A stretch of DNA of 64,000 nt from Paracoccaceae bacterium (GCA_022843025.1 JALHOL010000001.1:620001-684000), one strand, 5' to 3'. Shown: positions 51,153 through 60,565, counted from the first letter of the stretch. Numbers and translations: made by a program. Notes: generated by a model not told the origin, from the letters alone.

Positions 51153-51608
51153 TCATTCCCACCACGGGTCGATGGCCGCGATATCTTCATCCGACCAGCC
51201 GAAGTGGTGGGCGAATTCGTGGATCACGACATGGGTGATCAGATCGCCAAGGCCTACATCGCCGCGGTCGATCCACTCCTCAAGGATCGGGCGGCGAAAC
51301 AGCCAGACGATATCGGGATGGTCGGGCTGATCCATCACGGATTTCTCTGTCAGCGGAGTGCCTTCGTAGAGACCGGTCAATTCGTAGGGATCGTTGAGAT
51401 CCATCGCTTCGAGCATGTCATCGGGCGGGAAGTCGACGACGCGCAGGGCGACCTTGGTGGCGATGTCGCGCCAGGGTTGGGGCAGCGAGATCACCGCGCC
51501 ATGGGCAAGCTGTTCGAACAAGGCCAGATCGGGGGCGGTGAACGCGTCCCAGCCGGGAGGTTGGGTATCGGGGGTGTCCGTATCGGCGGTGGGGTCGGCG
51601 GTTGTCAT
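51153..51608 (-). CDS. Small zincin-like metallopeptidase-family protein
   Basis: A 151-residue protein. The zinc motif HExxH is in 'VVIHEFAHHFGWSDEDI' near residue 132, followed by the terminal 'DIAAIDPWWE'. Earlier 'LFRRPILEEWIDRGDVGLGD' is conserved in the family (DUF1025/possibly zinc metallopeptidase). The Thr/Asp/Pro-rich first 20 residues are likely disordered. Cytosolic; no signal peptide. Divergent from gltX (90-bp gap). The physiological substrate is unknown. Confidence 0.87.
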   Translation of the reverse strand: MTTADPTADTDTPDTQPPGWDAFTAPDLALFEQLAHGAVISLPQPWRDIATKVALRVVDFPPDDMLEAMDLNDPYELTGLYEGTPLTEKSVMDQPDHPDIVWLFRRPILEEWIDRGDVGLGDLITHVVIHEFAHHFGWSDEDIAAIDPWWE

Positions 51609-51698
51609 CGGGCGGCCTTTCCTGCCGGGGGTCTGGTGCAGATATGGACAAAAGGGACCGCCTGTGAAAGAGGGACAGGGTCCATCGGAGCCTGTCAA

Positions 51699-53027
51699 AT
51701 GACCACCGTCACCACCCGTTTCGCGCCGTCGCCCACCGGATATATCCATGTGGGCAACCTGCGCACCGCGCTGATGAATTACCTGATCACCCGCAAGGCG
51801 GGGGGAACGTTCATCCTGCGGCTGGATGACACCGATCAGGAACGGTCAAAGCAGGAATACATCGACGGGCTGCTGGCCGATCTGGATTGGCTGGGTATCC
51901 GCTATGACCGGATCGAGCAGCAATCCAAGCGGATGGCGCGTTATGCCGAAGCGGCCGAGGCGCTGAAGGCGGCGGGGCGGTTCTATGAATGTTTCGAGAC
52001 GCCGGTCGAGTTGGACCTGAAGCGCAAGAAATTGCTGAACATGGGCAAGCCGCCGGTTTATGACCGCGCGTCGCTGCACCTGACCGAGGAGCAGAAGGCC
52101 GCGTATCGGGCCGAGGGGCGGCAGGGCTATTGGCGGTTCCGGCTGGATCAGGAGCGGATCGAATGGCGCGACGGGATCATCGGTGACATTTCCATTGATG
52201 CGGCGTCGGTGTCGGACCCGGTGCTGATCAAGGCGGATGGGCAGGTTCTGTATACCTTTGCGTCATCGGTGGATGATGTGGATATGGGCGTCACCCATAT
52301 CGTGCGGGGCGCGGACCATGTGACGAACACGGCCACGCAGATCCAGATCATGAAGGCGCTGGGCGGGGTGCCGCCGACCTTCGCGCACCACAGCCTGTTG
52401 ACCGGGCCGCAGGGCGAGGAATTGTCCAAGCGGCTGGGCGTGCTGAGCCTGCGCGACCTGCGGGCGCGGGGGGTTGCACCCTTGGCGCTGATGTCGCTGA
52501 TGGCGCGGCTGGGATCATCGAAGCCGGTGGAGCTGGCGACGTCGATGCAGGATCTGATCGACGGGTTCGATGTGGGATCGTTCGGGTCGGCGCCGACGAA
52601 GTTTGATGCCGAAGACCTGTTCCCGCTGACGCGGGCCTATGTGCAGAGCCTGCCGTTTGAGGCGGTGGCCGACAAGGTTGCAGCACTGGGCGTGCCGGCG
52701 GATGAGGCCGAGGCGTTCTGGGCGGTCGCAAAGGGCAATATCACCGTGCTGGATGATCTGGCGGAGTGGTCGGTTTTGTTCCGGGATGGGGCCGAGCCGC
52801 TGATCGAGCCGGAGGATGCCGAGTTCATCACGCAGGCCGTGGCCCTGCTGCCGCCGCGTCCCTGGACCCATGCGACATGGGGCGAATGGACCGAGGCTGT
52901 GAAGGCCGCGACTGGCCGCAAGGGCAAAGCGCTTTACATGCCGTTGCGCAAGGCGCTGACGGGACGGGTGAACGGGCCCGAGATGGCGGATGTGATGCCG
53001 CTTCTGAAGGTGGTTCGGGCGGGCTGA
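51699..53027 (+). CDS. gltX: Glutamate-tRNA ligase
   Basis: A 442-residue class I aminoacyl-tRNA synthetase. The HIGH-equivalent is in 'FAPSPTGYIHVGNLRTAL' (HVGN), the KMSKS-equivalent in 'GEELSKRLGVLSLRDL', and the catalytic 'LRLDDTDQERSKQEY' and 'YTFASSVDDVDMGVTHIVRG' are intact. The C-terminal anticodon-binding helical region spans about 325-442. Alphaproteobacteria often carry two gltX paralogues; this window shows one. ATG 51699 gives the canonical N-terminus; the longer open frame is not used. Confidence 0.95.
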   Translation: MTTVTTRFAPSPTGYIHVGNLRTALMNYLITRKAGGTFILRLDDTDQERSKQEYIDGLLADLDWLGIRYDRIEQQSKRMARYAEAAEALKAAGRFYECFETPVELDLKRKKLLNMGKPPVYDRASLHLTEEQKAAYRAEGRQGYWRFRLDQERIEWRDGIIGDISIDAASVSDPVLIKADGQVLYTFASSVDDVDMGVTHIVRGADHVTNTATQIQIMKALGGVPPTFAHHSLLTGPQGEELSKRLGVLSLRDLRARGVAPLALMSLMARLGSSKPVELATSMQDLIDGFDVGSFGSAPTKFDAEDLFPLTRAYVQSLPFEAVADKVAALGVPADEAEAFWAVAKGNITVLDDLAEWSVLFRDGAEPLIEPEDAEFITQAVALLPPRPWTHATWGEWTEAVKAATGRKGKALYMPLRKALTGRVNGPEMADVMPLLKVVRAG

Positions 53028-53033
53028 GGCCAC

Positions 53034-53052
53034 GAATTTTCTGCGAAAATTC
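53034..53052. terminator. A/T-stem hairpin after gltX
   Basis: GAATTTT-CTGCG-AAAATTC, a 7-bp stem 6 bp beyond the gltX stop. It belongs to the same hairpin type as 6485 and 43801, sharing the TGCG loop, and is a likely terminator or 3'-end element. Confidence 0.65.
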
Positions 53053-53095
53053 TGGCGCTTTGCCGGGGCGGTCGTGCCTGTGGCGGGCGTTCAAT

Positions 53096-53116
53096 GGGTA
53101 TTTTAGCCAAGGTGAA
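53096..53116 (+). repeat. GGGTATTT...CCAAGGTGAA element preceding MATE gene
   Basis: Reads GGGTATTTTAGCCAAGGTGA + A. It ends 5 bp before the MATE start codon, so the AAGGTGA part of the repeat sits where a Shine-Dalgarno is expected. It appears to have been recruited as the ribosome-binding site. Confidence 0.7.
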
Positions 53117-53121
53117 ACGGC

Positions 53122-54501
53122 ATGGCGTCTTTTGAAGAGACAGGCGTGACGCCGGCGGCGAAGGCCCCGGTTCAGGGCAAGTTCGTGACCGGGAACCTGT
53201 TCCGGCATATCGCGGTGATGTCGCTGACATCTTCGGTCGGGTTGATGGCGATCTTTGTCGTTGATCTGATCAACCTTCTGTACATTTCCTGGCTTCAGGA
53301 CCCGGTGAAGACGGCGGCCATCGGCTATGCCGGGGCGGTGCTGTTTTTCACCACGGCTTTTGGCATCGGGCTTTCGGTCGGCGTGTCGGCGCTGGTGTCG
53401 CGCGCGGTCGGGTCGCGCGATCTGGCGCTGGCGCGGCAGCGCACGACCGAAGGGCTGCTGCTGGGGGCCGGGTTCGGGGCCGCTTTTGCAGCGGTGGTCT
53501 GGCTGGCCTTGCCGCCCATCGTGGGGCTGCTGGGGGCCGAGGGGGCCACGGCGGCGGAGACGCTGCATTACCTGCGGATCATCATCCCGTCGCAGCCCCT
53601 GCTGATGATCGGGATGATCGGGGCGGGGGTGCTGCGCGCGCATGGTGATGCGCGGCGGTCTATGATGGTGACGGTCTGGGGCGCGGTGGTGCTGGCGGCG
53701 CTGGACCCGGTGCTGATCCTGTGGGCGGACCTTGGGCTGACCGGAGCGGCGCTGGCGGGGTGGGGGTCGCGGGCGGCGATTGCGGGTATGGCGCTGTGGC
53801 CGATCTGGCGGCATTACGGGGGTTTCGGGCGCCCGTCGGGGGCGAGCGTGGTGGCGGCGGCGGCGCCGTTGTTCGCGATCTCTGGCCCGGCCATCCTGAC
53901 GCAACTGGCCACCCCGGTGGGGCAGGCGGTGGTGACGCGGATGGTGGCGGGATATGGCGAGGCGGCGGTGGCCGGGATGGCGATTGCCGGGCGGCTGACG
54001 CCGGTGGCGTTCGGCATCATCTTTGCGCTGTCGGGCGCGGTGGGGCCGATCATCGGGCAGAATCTTGGTGCCGGGAAGATGGACCGGGTGCGGCGGACAC
54101 TGCGCGAGTCGATCCTGTTTTCGGGGATCGTGATCGTGGTCATGTCGGCCGTGCTGTTCGCGGCGCGGGGGGCGATTGCGGATGCCTTCCATGCCGAGGG
54201 GTTGACGCGGGATCTGATCTATCTGTTCTGCGGGCCGCTGAGTTTGCTGTTCTTTTTCAACGGGATGATCTTTGTCGCCAATGCCGTGTGCAACAATCTG
54301 GGCGCGGCGATGCAATCGACGATGGTGAACTGGGGGCGGCATACGATCGGGACGGTGCCCTTTGCCTGGGCCTTTGGACAGTGGTGGGGGGCGCCCGGCG
54401 TGCTGGTGGGCCAAGCGGTGGGGGGTATCCTGTTCGGGGTGCTGGCGGTCTGGCTGGCGCTGCGGGTGGTGGACCGGGTGACCAAAACCCGCGCGGTCTG
54501 A
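53122..54501 (+). CDS. MATE-family efflux transporter
   Basis: A 459-residue polytopic membrane protein with 12 predicted helices in two homologous halves. 'AGAVLFFTTAFGIGLSVGVS' and 'ALVSRAVGSRDLALARQRTT' mark the first half. 'LSGAVGPIIGQNLGAGKMDR' and 'NAVCNNLGAAMQSTMVNWGR' mark the second. MATE pumps export cationic drugs or metabolites in exchange for Na+ or H+. The glycine riboswitch and gcv genes follow on the same strand but after a promoter-sized gap. Confidence 0.93.
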   Translation: MASFEETGVTPAAKAPVQGKFVTGNLFRHIAVMSLTSSVGLMAIFVVDLINLLYISWLQDPVKTAAIGYAGAVLFFTTAFGIGLSVGVSALVSRAVGSRDLALARQRTTEGLLLGAGFGAAFAAVVWLALPPIVGLLGAEGATAAETLHYLRIIIPSQPLLMIGMIGAGVLRAHGDARRSMMVTVWGAVVLAALDPVLILWADLGLTGAALAGWGSRAAIAGMALWPIWRHYGGFGRPSGASVVAAAAPLFAISGPAILTQLATPVGQAVVTRMVAGYGEAAVAGMAIAGRLTPVAFGIIFALSGAVGPIIGQNLGAGKMDRVRRTLRESILFSGIVIVVMSAVLFAARGAIADAFHAEGLTRDLIYLFCGPLSLLFFFNGMIFVANAVCNNLGAAMQSTMVNWGRHTIGTVPFAWAFGQWWGAPGVLVGQAVGGILFGVLAVWLALRVVDRVTKTRAV

Positions 54502-54589
54502 CGGGTGGTGCATGTCGGGGACGGGTTGCATACCGTCGCATATGATTTCCCCCTTGCCGGATCGTTTGGGCCGGGTTAGGCAAAGGTAC

Positions 54590-54785
54590 CAGCATCGGGA
54601 GAATCCGGCGCGCAGGGGCAACCCTGTGGGAGCCGGTGCCGAAGGAGCAACCGCCCCGGTAAACTCTCAGGCGCAACGGACCGTTGCTGGTGGAGTACTC
54701 TGGAGAGTGGCGCGGATGCGCCCGCCGAAGGGATAACGATCTCAGGCGTCCGAAAGCCGAAAGGTGGGGACAGGGACAGAGGGGG
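54590..54785 (+). ncRNA. Tandem glycine riboswitch (gcvT element)
   Basis: Two glycine-aptamer-like modules lie in series upstream of gcvT. Module I (about 54595-54684) has GGGAGAATCC, GCCGAAGGAGCAACCGCC and CTCAGGCGCAACGGACCG. Module II (about 54697-54785) has CTCTGGAGAGTGG, CCGCCGAAGGGATAAC and CTCAGGCGTCCGAAAG, then GGGGACAG with a trailing AGAGGG. The GCCGAAGG and CTCAGGC blocks are the signature of glycine riboswitches. Glycine binding turns on gcv expression in most bacteria. Possible expression-platform stems follow at 54793-54812 (GGACAGG/CCTGTCC) and around the T-rich 54820-54840. Confidence 0.92.
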
Positions 54786-54866
54786 CATCGTGGGACAGGG
54801 ATTGGCCTGTCCGGACGGTGCCGATTGGTTTTTCAACCGGCGCTCTGAAGACTGGGGAGGGACGTT

Positions 54867-56021
54867 TTGTCCGACCTTGACGAGACGACGGCTGTTGAAA
54901 CTGCGCCGCTGAAGCGGCTGGGGCTGCATGATCTGCATGTGGGGCTGGGCGGCAAGATGGTGCCCTTTGCCGGTTATGAGATGCCGGTGCAGTATCCCGC
55001 CGGGGTGATGAAGGAACATCTGCACACGCGGGCCGCCGCCGGGCTGTTTGACGTGAGCCATATGGGGCAGGTGATCCTGCGGCCCAAGGCGGGGATGGCG
55101 GCGCTGTGCGCGGGATTTGAGTCGCTGATGCCGGTGGATGTGGCGGGGCTGGCGCAGGGGCGGCAGCGCTATGGGCTGTTCACCAACGACACGGGCGGCA
55201 TCGAGGATGACCTGATGTTCGCCAATCGGGGCGATCACCTGTTTGTCGTGGTCAATGCCGCCTGCAAGGAAGCCGATGTGGCGCATATGCGCGCGCATCT
55301 GGGCGCTGTGGCAGAGGTGGAATTCATTCAGGACCGTGCGCTTCTGGCGTTGCAGGGGCCGGGGGCCGAGGCGGCGCTGGCCGTGCTGCTGCCTGGCGTG
55401 GCGGCGATGCGGTTCATGGATGTGGCGGTGATGGATTGGGACGGGGCCGAGGTTTGGCTGTCGCGGTCGGGCTATACCGGCGAGGACGGGTTTGAACTGT
55501 CGATCCGCGAGGACCGAGCGCTGGATTTTGCGCAAGCGCTGCTGGCGCGGCCGGGGGTGATGCCCATCGGGCTTGGCGCGCGCGACAGTCTGCGGCTTGA
55601 GGCGGGGTTGTGCCTGTATGGCCATGACATCGACGACGGCACCAGCCCGGTAGAGGCCGGGCTGACATGGGCGATCCAGAAGGTGCGGCGTTCTGGCGGT
55701 GACCGCGCGGGCGGCTTCCCCGGTGCGGACCGCATCCTGCGCGAGTTGGCCGAGGGGCCGGAGCGGTGCCGCGTGGGCCTGCGGCCCGAGGGTCGGGCGC
55801 CGATGCGCGAGGGGACAGAGCTGTTCGCCGTGGATGGCACGCCGCTGGGCCGTGTCACATCCGGCGGGTTCGGGCCTTCGGTCGAGGCACCTGTTGCCAT
55901 GGGCTATGTCCCTGCGTCTTATGCGACTACCGGAACGGCGGTGATGGGCGAGGTGCGCGGCAAGCGCCTGCCCGTGACTGTGGTGCCGATGCCTTTTCAC
56001 CCCACCACCTACAAGCGTTGA
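54867..56021 (+). CDS. gcvT: Glycine cleavage system T protein (aminomethyltransferase)
   Basis: A 384-residue tetrahydrofolate-dependent aminomethyltransferase that takes the aminomethyl group from lipoyl-GcvH, giving methylene-THF and ammonia. Visible motifs are 'PFAGYEMPVQYPAGVMKEHL', 'GLFDVSHMGQVILR', 'ALLALQGPGAEAAL' and 'GYTGEDGFELSI', and 'DSLRLEAGLCLYGHDID' contains the folate-site residues. It begins with TTG at 54867 after GGGAGGG with 6-base spacing. It is the first gene under the glycine riboswitch, 7 bp before gcvH. Confidence 0.95.
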   Translation: MSDLDETTAVETAPLKRLGLHDLHVGLGGKMVPFAGYEMPVQYPAGVMKEHLHTRAAAGLFDVSHMGQVILRPKAGMAALCAGFESLMPVDVAGLAQGRQRYGLFTNDTGGIEDDLMFANRGDHLFVVVNAACKEADVAHMRAHLGAVAEVEFIQDRALLALQGPGAEAALAVLLPGVAAMRFMDVAVMDWDGAEVWLSRSGYTGEDGFELSIREDRALDFAQALLARPGVMPIGLGARDSLRLEAGLCLYGHDIDDGTSPVEAGLTWAIQKVRRSGGDRAGGFPGADRILRELAEGPERCRVGLRPEGRAPMREGTELFAVDGTPLGRVTSGGFGPSVEAPVAMGYVPASYATTGTAVMGEVRGKRLPVTVVPMPFHPTTYKR

Positions 56022-56028
56022 GGATGCG

Positions 56029-56388
56029 ATGAAGTACACGGAAGAACATGAATGGCTGCGGATCGAGGGTGATCTGGTGGTCGTGGGCATCACCGAACAT
56101 GCCGCAACCCAGTTGGGGGATGTGGTGTTCGTGGAATTGCCCGCGACGGAAACCATGGTCGCGTCCGGCGATGAGGTTGTGGTGATCGAGAGCGTCAAGG
56201 CGGCGTCCGACATCCTGGCCCCCATCGAGGGTGAGATCGTCGCGGTCAACACCAAGCTGATCGACAACCCGGCGCTGGTGAACGAAGACCCGACCGGGGC
56301 GGCCTGGTTCTTTAAGATGAAGGTGGATGATCTGGACGTGCTGGATCAGTTCATGGACGAGGATGAATACAACGACATGATCGGGTGA
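56029..56388 (+). CDS. gcvH: Glycine cleavage system H protein
   Basis: A 119-residue lipoyl-carrier protein. Lys57 in 'VVVIESVKAASDILAPIEGE' is the lipoylation site. The N-terminal 'YTEEHEWLRIEGDLVVVGIT' and C-terminal 'EDEYNDMIG' are family-typical. It shuttles the aminomethyl intermediate between GcvP and GcvT. It lies 7 bp downstream of gcvT and 117 bp upstream of gcvP, where two A/T-rich hairpins intervene. Confidence 0.96.
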   Translation: MKYTEEHEWLRIEGDLVVVGITEHAATQLGDVVFVELPATETMVASGDEVVVIESVKAASDILAPIEGEIVAVNTKLIDNPALVNEDPTGAAWFFKMKVDDLDVLDQFMDEDEYNDMIG

Positions 56389-56410
56389 TCCCGGTTCAAA
56401 CCGTTGAGAC

Positions 56411-56455
56411 GCAAAAGTTTTTGAAAACTTTTGCAAATTCCTTCCAAGGAATTTG
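56411..56455. repeat. Twin perfect A/T-rich hairpins between gcvH and gcvP
   Basis: Hairpin 1 (56411-56434) pairs GCAAAAGTTTT with AAAACTTTTGC around TG. Hairpin 2 (56434-56455) pairs CAAATTCCTT with AAGGAATTTG around CC. A third GC-rich hairpin (GGGCGCG/CGCGCCC) follows at about 56458-56476. Their location inside the gcv unit suggests an mRNA processing or differential-expression signal rather than a full terminator. Confidence 0.7.
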
Positions 56456-56505
56456 GTGGGCGCGGGACGCGCGCCCGCCATGGGAAACACGATGAGGCCT
56501 GCGCC

Positions 56506-59343
56506 ATGACCTTTACCCCTGTCGACTATAATCCCTATGACTTTGCCAACCGCCGCCATATCGGCCCCTCGCCTGCCGAGATGGACGAGATGTTGAAGGT
56601 GGTGGGCGTCAAGACGTTGGATGCGCTGATTGATGAGACGGTGCCGAAGTCGATCCGGCAGGCGGTGCCGCTGGGCTGGGCGCCCTTGTCCGAGCATGAG
56701 CTTTTGGCGCGGATGCGGGCGGTGGGTGCGAAGAACAAGGTGATGACCAGCCTGATCGGGCAGGGCTATTACGGGACGGTGACGCCGCCTGCGATCCAGC
56801 GGAATATTCTGGAGAACCCGGCGTGGTATACGGCCTATACCCCCTATCAGCCCGAGATCGCGCAGGGGCGGCTTGAGGCGTTGTTGAACTATCAGACCAT
56901 GATTTCGGACCTGACCGGGTTGCCGGTGGCCAATGCCAGCCTGCTGGATGAGGCGACGGCGGCGGCCGAGGCGATGGCGATGGCCGAACGTGTGGCCAAG
57001 ACCAAGGCGCGGGGGTTCTTTGTCGACCATGGCTGCCATCCGCAGACCATCGGGGTGATCCGCACGCGGGCAGAGCCGTTGGGGATTGAGGTGATTGTCG
57101 GCGATCCGGCGAAGATGGAGCCGGAAAAGCTGTTCGGGGCGATTTTCCAATATCCCGGAACATATGGGCATGTGATTGATTTCACAGATGAAATTGCCGC
57201 ACTGCATGGGGCGAAGGCGGTGGCGATTGTCGCGACCGATCTGCTGGCGTTAACGCTTTTGAAAGAACCGGGCGCGATGGGGGCGGATATTGCCATCGGG
57301 TCGAGCCAGCGGTTCGGGGTGCCGTTGGGCTATGGCGGGCCGCATGCGGCCTTCATGTCCTGCAAGGATGAGATGAAGCGGGCGATGCCGGGGCGGATCG
57401 TGGGGGTTTCCATCGATGCGCGGGGCAACAAAGCGTATCGCCTGTCGCTGCAAACGCGCGAGCAGCATATCCGGCGCGAGAAGGCCACCAGCAACGTCTG
57501 CACGGCGCAGGCCCTGTTGGCGGTGATGGCGTCCTTCTATGCGGTGTTCCACGGGCCGAAGGGCCTGCGCGCCATTGCGGAACGGGTGCATTTCCTGACC
57601 AACCGGCTGGCGCGGGCGTTGAAGGCGGCGGGGGCGAAAGTGTCGCCCAAGGCGTTCTTTGACACGATCACGGTGGAAGTGGGCGTGGGGCAGGCGGGTA
57701 TTCTGGCCGCCGCACGGCATGAGGGGCTGAATTTCCGCAAGATCGGCAATGACCGGGTGGGGATTTCGCTGGACGAGACGACGGATGAAAAGGTGCTGAT
57801 CCGCGTGCTGCGCGCCTTTGGCATCGAGGGCGTGCCGCCACATCGGGCGAACCTTGGCTTCCCCGAGGCCATGGTGCGTGTGACGGATTACCTGACCCAT
57901 CCGGTGTTCCATATGAACCGCGCGGAATCCGAGATGATGCGCTATATGCGCCGCCTGTCGGACCGTGACCTTGCGCTGGACCGCGCAATGATCCCGCTGG
58001 GGTCTTGCACCATGAAGCTGAACGCGGCGGCAGAGATGATGCCGATCACCTGGCCGGAATTTGGCACGCTGCACCCCTTTGCCCCCGCCGATCAGGCGCT
58101 GGGGTACAAGGAGGCGATTGACGACCTGACGGTCAAGCTGTGCGAGGTGACGGGATATGATGCCTTCTCCATGCAGCCCAACAGCGGCGCGCAGGGGGAA
58201 TATGCGGGATTGCTTACCATTCAGGCCTATCACCGCGCGCGGGGGGATGGGCATCGCAACATCTGTCTGATCCCGGTATCGGCGCATGGCACCAACCCGG
58301 CCTCCGCCCAGATGGCGGGGATGCAGGTGGTGGTGGTCAAGTCGGCCCCGAATGGCGATGTGGACCTTGATGATTTCCGGCAAAGGGCTGCGGAGGCGGG
58401 GGAAAATCTGGCAGCCTGCATGATCACCTATCCGTCGACCCATGGGGTGTTTGAGGAAACGGTGAAGGAAATCTGCGCGATCACCCATGCGCATGGGGGG
58501 CAGGTTTACCTTGATGGTGCGAACATGAACGCGCTGGTGGGGTTGGTGAAGCCCGGCGAGATCGGCAGCGATGTGAGCCACCTGAACCTGCACAAGACAT
58601 TCGCCATTCCGCATGGCGGCGGCGGGCCGGGGATGGGGCCGATTGGCGTGAAGGCGCATCTGGCGCCCTATCTGCCGGGTCATTCTGAGACGGGTGGCGA
58701 CGGTGCGGTGAGCGCGGCACCTTATGGGTCTGCATCAATCCTTCTGATTTCATGGGCCTATTGCCTGATGATGGGGGGCGAGGGGCTGACGCAGGCGACG
58801 CGGGTGGCGATCCTGAACGCCAATTACATCGCGGCGCGGCTGAAGGGGGCCTATCCGATCCTGTTCATGGGCAACAAGGGGCGGGTGGCGCATGAATGCA
58901 TTCTGGACACCCGGCCCTTTGCAGAGTTCGGCGTGACGGTGGATGACATCGCCAAGCGGTTGATCGACAACGGTTTCCACGCGCCGACGATGAGCTGGCC
59001 GGTCGCGGGGACGCTGATGGTGGAGCCGACGGAAAGCGAGACGAAGGCCGAGATCGACCGTTTCATCACCGCGCTGCTGGCGATCCGGGCGGAGATCGAC
59101 GCTGTGGAGAAGGGCGAGATTTCTGCCGAAGACAGCCCCCTGCGCCATGCGCCGCATACGGTGGAGGATCTGGTGGCGGACTGGACGCGGAAATACCCGC
59201 GCGAGCAGGGCTGCTTCCCGCCAGGTGCCTTCCGGGTGGACAAGTATTGGCCCCCCATCGGCCGGGTGGACAATGTGTTCGGCGACCGCAACCTGATCTG
59301 CACTTGCCCGCCTGTCGAGGCCTACGCCCAAGCGGCGGAGTAG
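56506..59343 (+). CDS. gcvP: Glycine dehydrogenase (decarboxylating), P protein
   Basis: A 945-residue single-chain P protein that decarboxylates glycine with PLP. The N-terminal half begins '[20 protein letters not shown]'. The C-terminal half carries the PLP lysine Lys697 in '[20 protein letters not shown]' and '[20 protein letters not shown]'. Both halves are present, as in the alpha2 type. The ATG at 56506 gives the canonical N-terminus; an open frame from 56431 crosses the hairpins and is not used. Transcription with gcvTH is likely, ending at the hairpin at 59403. Confidence 0.96.
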   Translation: MTFTPVDYNPYDFANRRHIGPSPAEMDEMLKVVGVKTLDALIDETVPKSIRQAVPLGWAPLSEHELLARMRAVGAKNKVMTSLIGQGYYGTVTPPAIQRNILENPAWYTAYTPYQPEIAQGRLEALLNYQTMISDLTGLPVANASLLDEATAAAEAMAMAERVAKTKARGFFVDHGCHPQTIGVIRTRAEPLGIEVIVGDPAKMEPEKLFGAIFQYPGTYGHVIDFTDEIAALHGAKAVAIVATDLLALTLLKEPGAMGADIAIGSSQRFGVPLGYGGPHAAFMSCKDEMKRAMPGRIVGVSIDARGNKAYRLSLQTREQHIRREKATSNVCTAQALLAVMASFYAVFHGPKGLRAIAERVHFLTNRLARALKAAGAKVSPKAFFDTITVEVGVGQAGILAAARHEGLNFRKIGNDRVGISLDETTDEKVLIRVLRAFGIEGVPPHRANLGFPEAMVRVTDYLTHPVFHMNRAESEMMRYMRRLSDRDLALDRAMIPLGSCTMKLNAAAEMMPITWPEFGTLHPFAPADQALGYKEAIDDLTVKLCEVTGYDAFSMQPNSGAQGEYAGLLTIQAYHRARGDGHRNICLIPVSAHGTNPASAQMAGMQVVVVKSAPNGDVDLDDFRQRAAEAGENLAACMITYPSTHGVFEETVKEICAITHAHGGQVYLDGANMNALVGLVKPGEIGSDVSHLNLHKTFAIPHGGGGPGMGPIGVKAHLAPYLPGHSETGGDGAVSAAPYGSASILLISWAYCLMMGGEGLTQATRVAILNANYIAARLKGAYPILFMGNKGRVAHECILDTRPFAEFGVTVDDIAKRLIDNGFHAPTMSWPVAGTLMVEPTESETKAEIDRFITALLAIRAEIDAVEKGEISAEDSPLRHAPHTVEDLVADWTRKYPREQGCFPPGAFRVDKYWPPIGRVDNVFGDRNLICTCPPVEAYAQAAE

Positions 59344-59349
59344 CGTGGC

Positions 59350-59402
59350 GGCTGTGCCGCCATCGGTGCAGATGGCGGTGCAGACGGGTGTGCATACCGA
59401 TT
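59350..59402. repeat. 53-bp dispersed element, second copy
   Basis: Aligns with 18446-18498 without gaps at 45 of 53 positions. The 12-bp-spaced units are GGTGCAGATGGC, GGTGCAGACGGG and TGTGCATACCGA. It begins 7 bp after the gcvP stop and ends at the gcv terminator hairpin, 141 bp upstream of azlC. Confidence 0.65.
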
Positions 59403-59425
59403 GGCGCAGCTTCGGCTGCGCCTTT
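59403..59425 (+). terminator. Rho-independent terminator of the gcv operon
   Basis: GGCGCAGC-TTCG-GCTGCGCC, an 8-bp stem closed by a stable UUCG tetraloop and followed by TTT, 60 bp past the gcvP stop. Confidence 0.8.
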
Positions 59426-59543
59426 CCGGTTTCTGTGCGTGGGTGTAGAGGCTTGAGCATGGTTGGCCCGTGGTCTTGACGAGGCGTTGACGCGGTAAGG
59501 CGGCGCGGATAGCCCTGCTGACCGGGGCAGGGTGGGGTTGACC

Positions 59544-60251
59544 GTGAACGAAGAAAAAGCCGGAACATTCGGCGCTGGGGTGATCACGGCGCTGCCCATC
59601 GCGCTGGGTTATTTCCCGATCGCCTTTGCGTTTGGTGTGGCGGCGACGGGGGCGGGGTTGTCGGGGTGGGAGGCGGCGGCGCTGTCGCTGATCATTTATG
59701 CCGGGGCGTCGCAGTTTCTGGCGCTGGCCCTGCTGACATCGGGCGCGGCGCTGCCGGTGGCGGCCTTTACCCTGATCGCGATGAACCTGCGGCATGTGCT
59801 TTATGGACCCGCGCTGATGAAGGCGGCGGGGGCGGGGGCCGGAAAGCGGCCGCCGAAGCAATGGGCCTGGGCCTGGGCCTGGGGTTTGACGGATGAGGTG
59901 TTCGGCGCGGCGCTGGGGGAATTGGCGCGCGGGCGGCGTTTTGGCGAGGCGTATATGTTCGGGCTGGGCCTGCCCGCCTATGCCGCCTGGGTGGGTGGCA
60001 CCGTGGCGGGCGCGATGGCGGGCGGTGGTGCGCTGGAGGGTTGGCCCGTGCTGGAAGCGGGGCTGTCCTTCCTGCTGCCCGCGCTGTTTCTGGCGCTGCT
60101 TTTGTCGATCCTGTCGCGGCCGCAGGTGCCGGTGATTGCGGTGGCGGGGCTGGCCTGTGTGGCGGGGACTTTGCTGGTGTCGTCCACCACGGGAATCCTT
60201 GGCGGGATGATCGCAGGGGCGCTGGCCGGATTGCTGCGGGGGCGGGCATGA
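59544..60251 (+). CDS. azlC: AzlC-family branched-chain amino-acid exporter, large subunit
   Basis: A 235-residue membrane protein with about six to seven helices. It has 'ITALPIALGYFPIAFAFGVA', 'LSLIIYAGASQFLALALLTS' and 'FTLIAMNLRHVLYGPAL', signatures of AzlC. With AzlD it exports branched-chain or other small amino acids. The GTG at 59544 ('MNEEKAGTFG') is preferred; GTG 59532 and TTG 59538 are possible. Its stop overlaps the azlD start (ATGA). The gcv terminator separates it from gcvP. Confidence 0.88.
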   Translation: MNEEKAGTFGAGVITALPIALGYFPIAFAFGVAATGAGLSGWEAAALSLIIYAGASQFLALALLTSGAALPVAAFTLIAMNLRHVLYGPALMKAAGAGAGKRPPKQWAWAWAWGLTDEVFGAALGELARGRRFGEAYMFGLGLPAYAAWVGGTVAGAMAGGGALEGWPVLEAGLSFLLPALFLALLLSILSRPQVPVIAVAGLACVAGTLLVSSTTGILGGMIAGALAGLLRGRA

Positions 60252-60565
60252 GCGGCGAGGTGCTGGCGCTGGCGCTGATCGTAGGGGCGGCGAATTGGGC
60301 GTTCCGCTATCTGCCGATCCGGTTCGGGCTGGGCGATGGGGCGCAAGGCGGGTGGCTGGCGCGGTTTCTGGCGGCGGTGGGGCCTGCGGCGATTGCCACG
60401 CTGTTCGTGGCCTCTGCCCTGCCCTTTGTCGCGGCGGGGGCGGTGCTGGCACCGCTGGCGGGGACGGCGGGGGTGGTGGTTGTCTGGCTTTGGCAGCGGT
60501 CTGTGGTGGGGGCGACGCTGGCGGGGGCGGTGGCCTATGCGGCAATCTTTGCCTTGATGGCCTGA
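60248..60565 (+). CDS. azlD: AzlD-family small subunit of amino-acid exporter
   Basis: A 105-residue protein with four transmembrane helices ('ALALIVGAANWAFRYLPIRF', 'AVGPAAIATLFVASALPFVA', 'GTAGVVVVWLWQRSVVGATL'). It matches the AzlD partner of AzlC in size and the 'RYLP' motif. Start ATG 60248 overlaps the azlC stop by 4 bp, so the two are translated in a coupled manner. Confidence 0.87.
   Translation: MSGEVLALALIVGAANWAFRYLPIRFGLGDGAQGGWLARFLAAVGPAAIATLFVASALPFVAAGAVLAPLAGTAGVVVVWLWQRSVVGATLAGAVAYAAIFALMA

Noticed and set aside
51204..51698. Long N-terminal extension of gltX
   Set aside because: The canonical GluRS N-terminus starts at 51699, and the extension overlaps the divergent zincin gene antisense.
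54576..56267. A 563-codon minus-strand frame across the riboswitch, gcvT and gcvH
   Set aside because: It crosses a structured RNA and two certain genes, and its translation has no domain signature.
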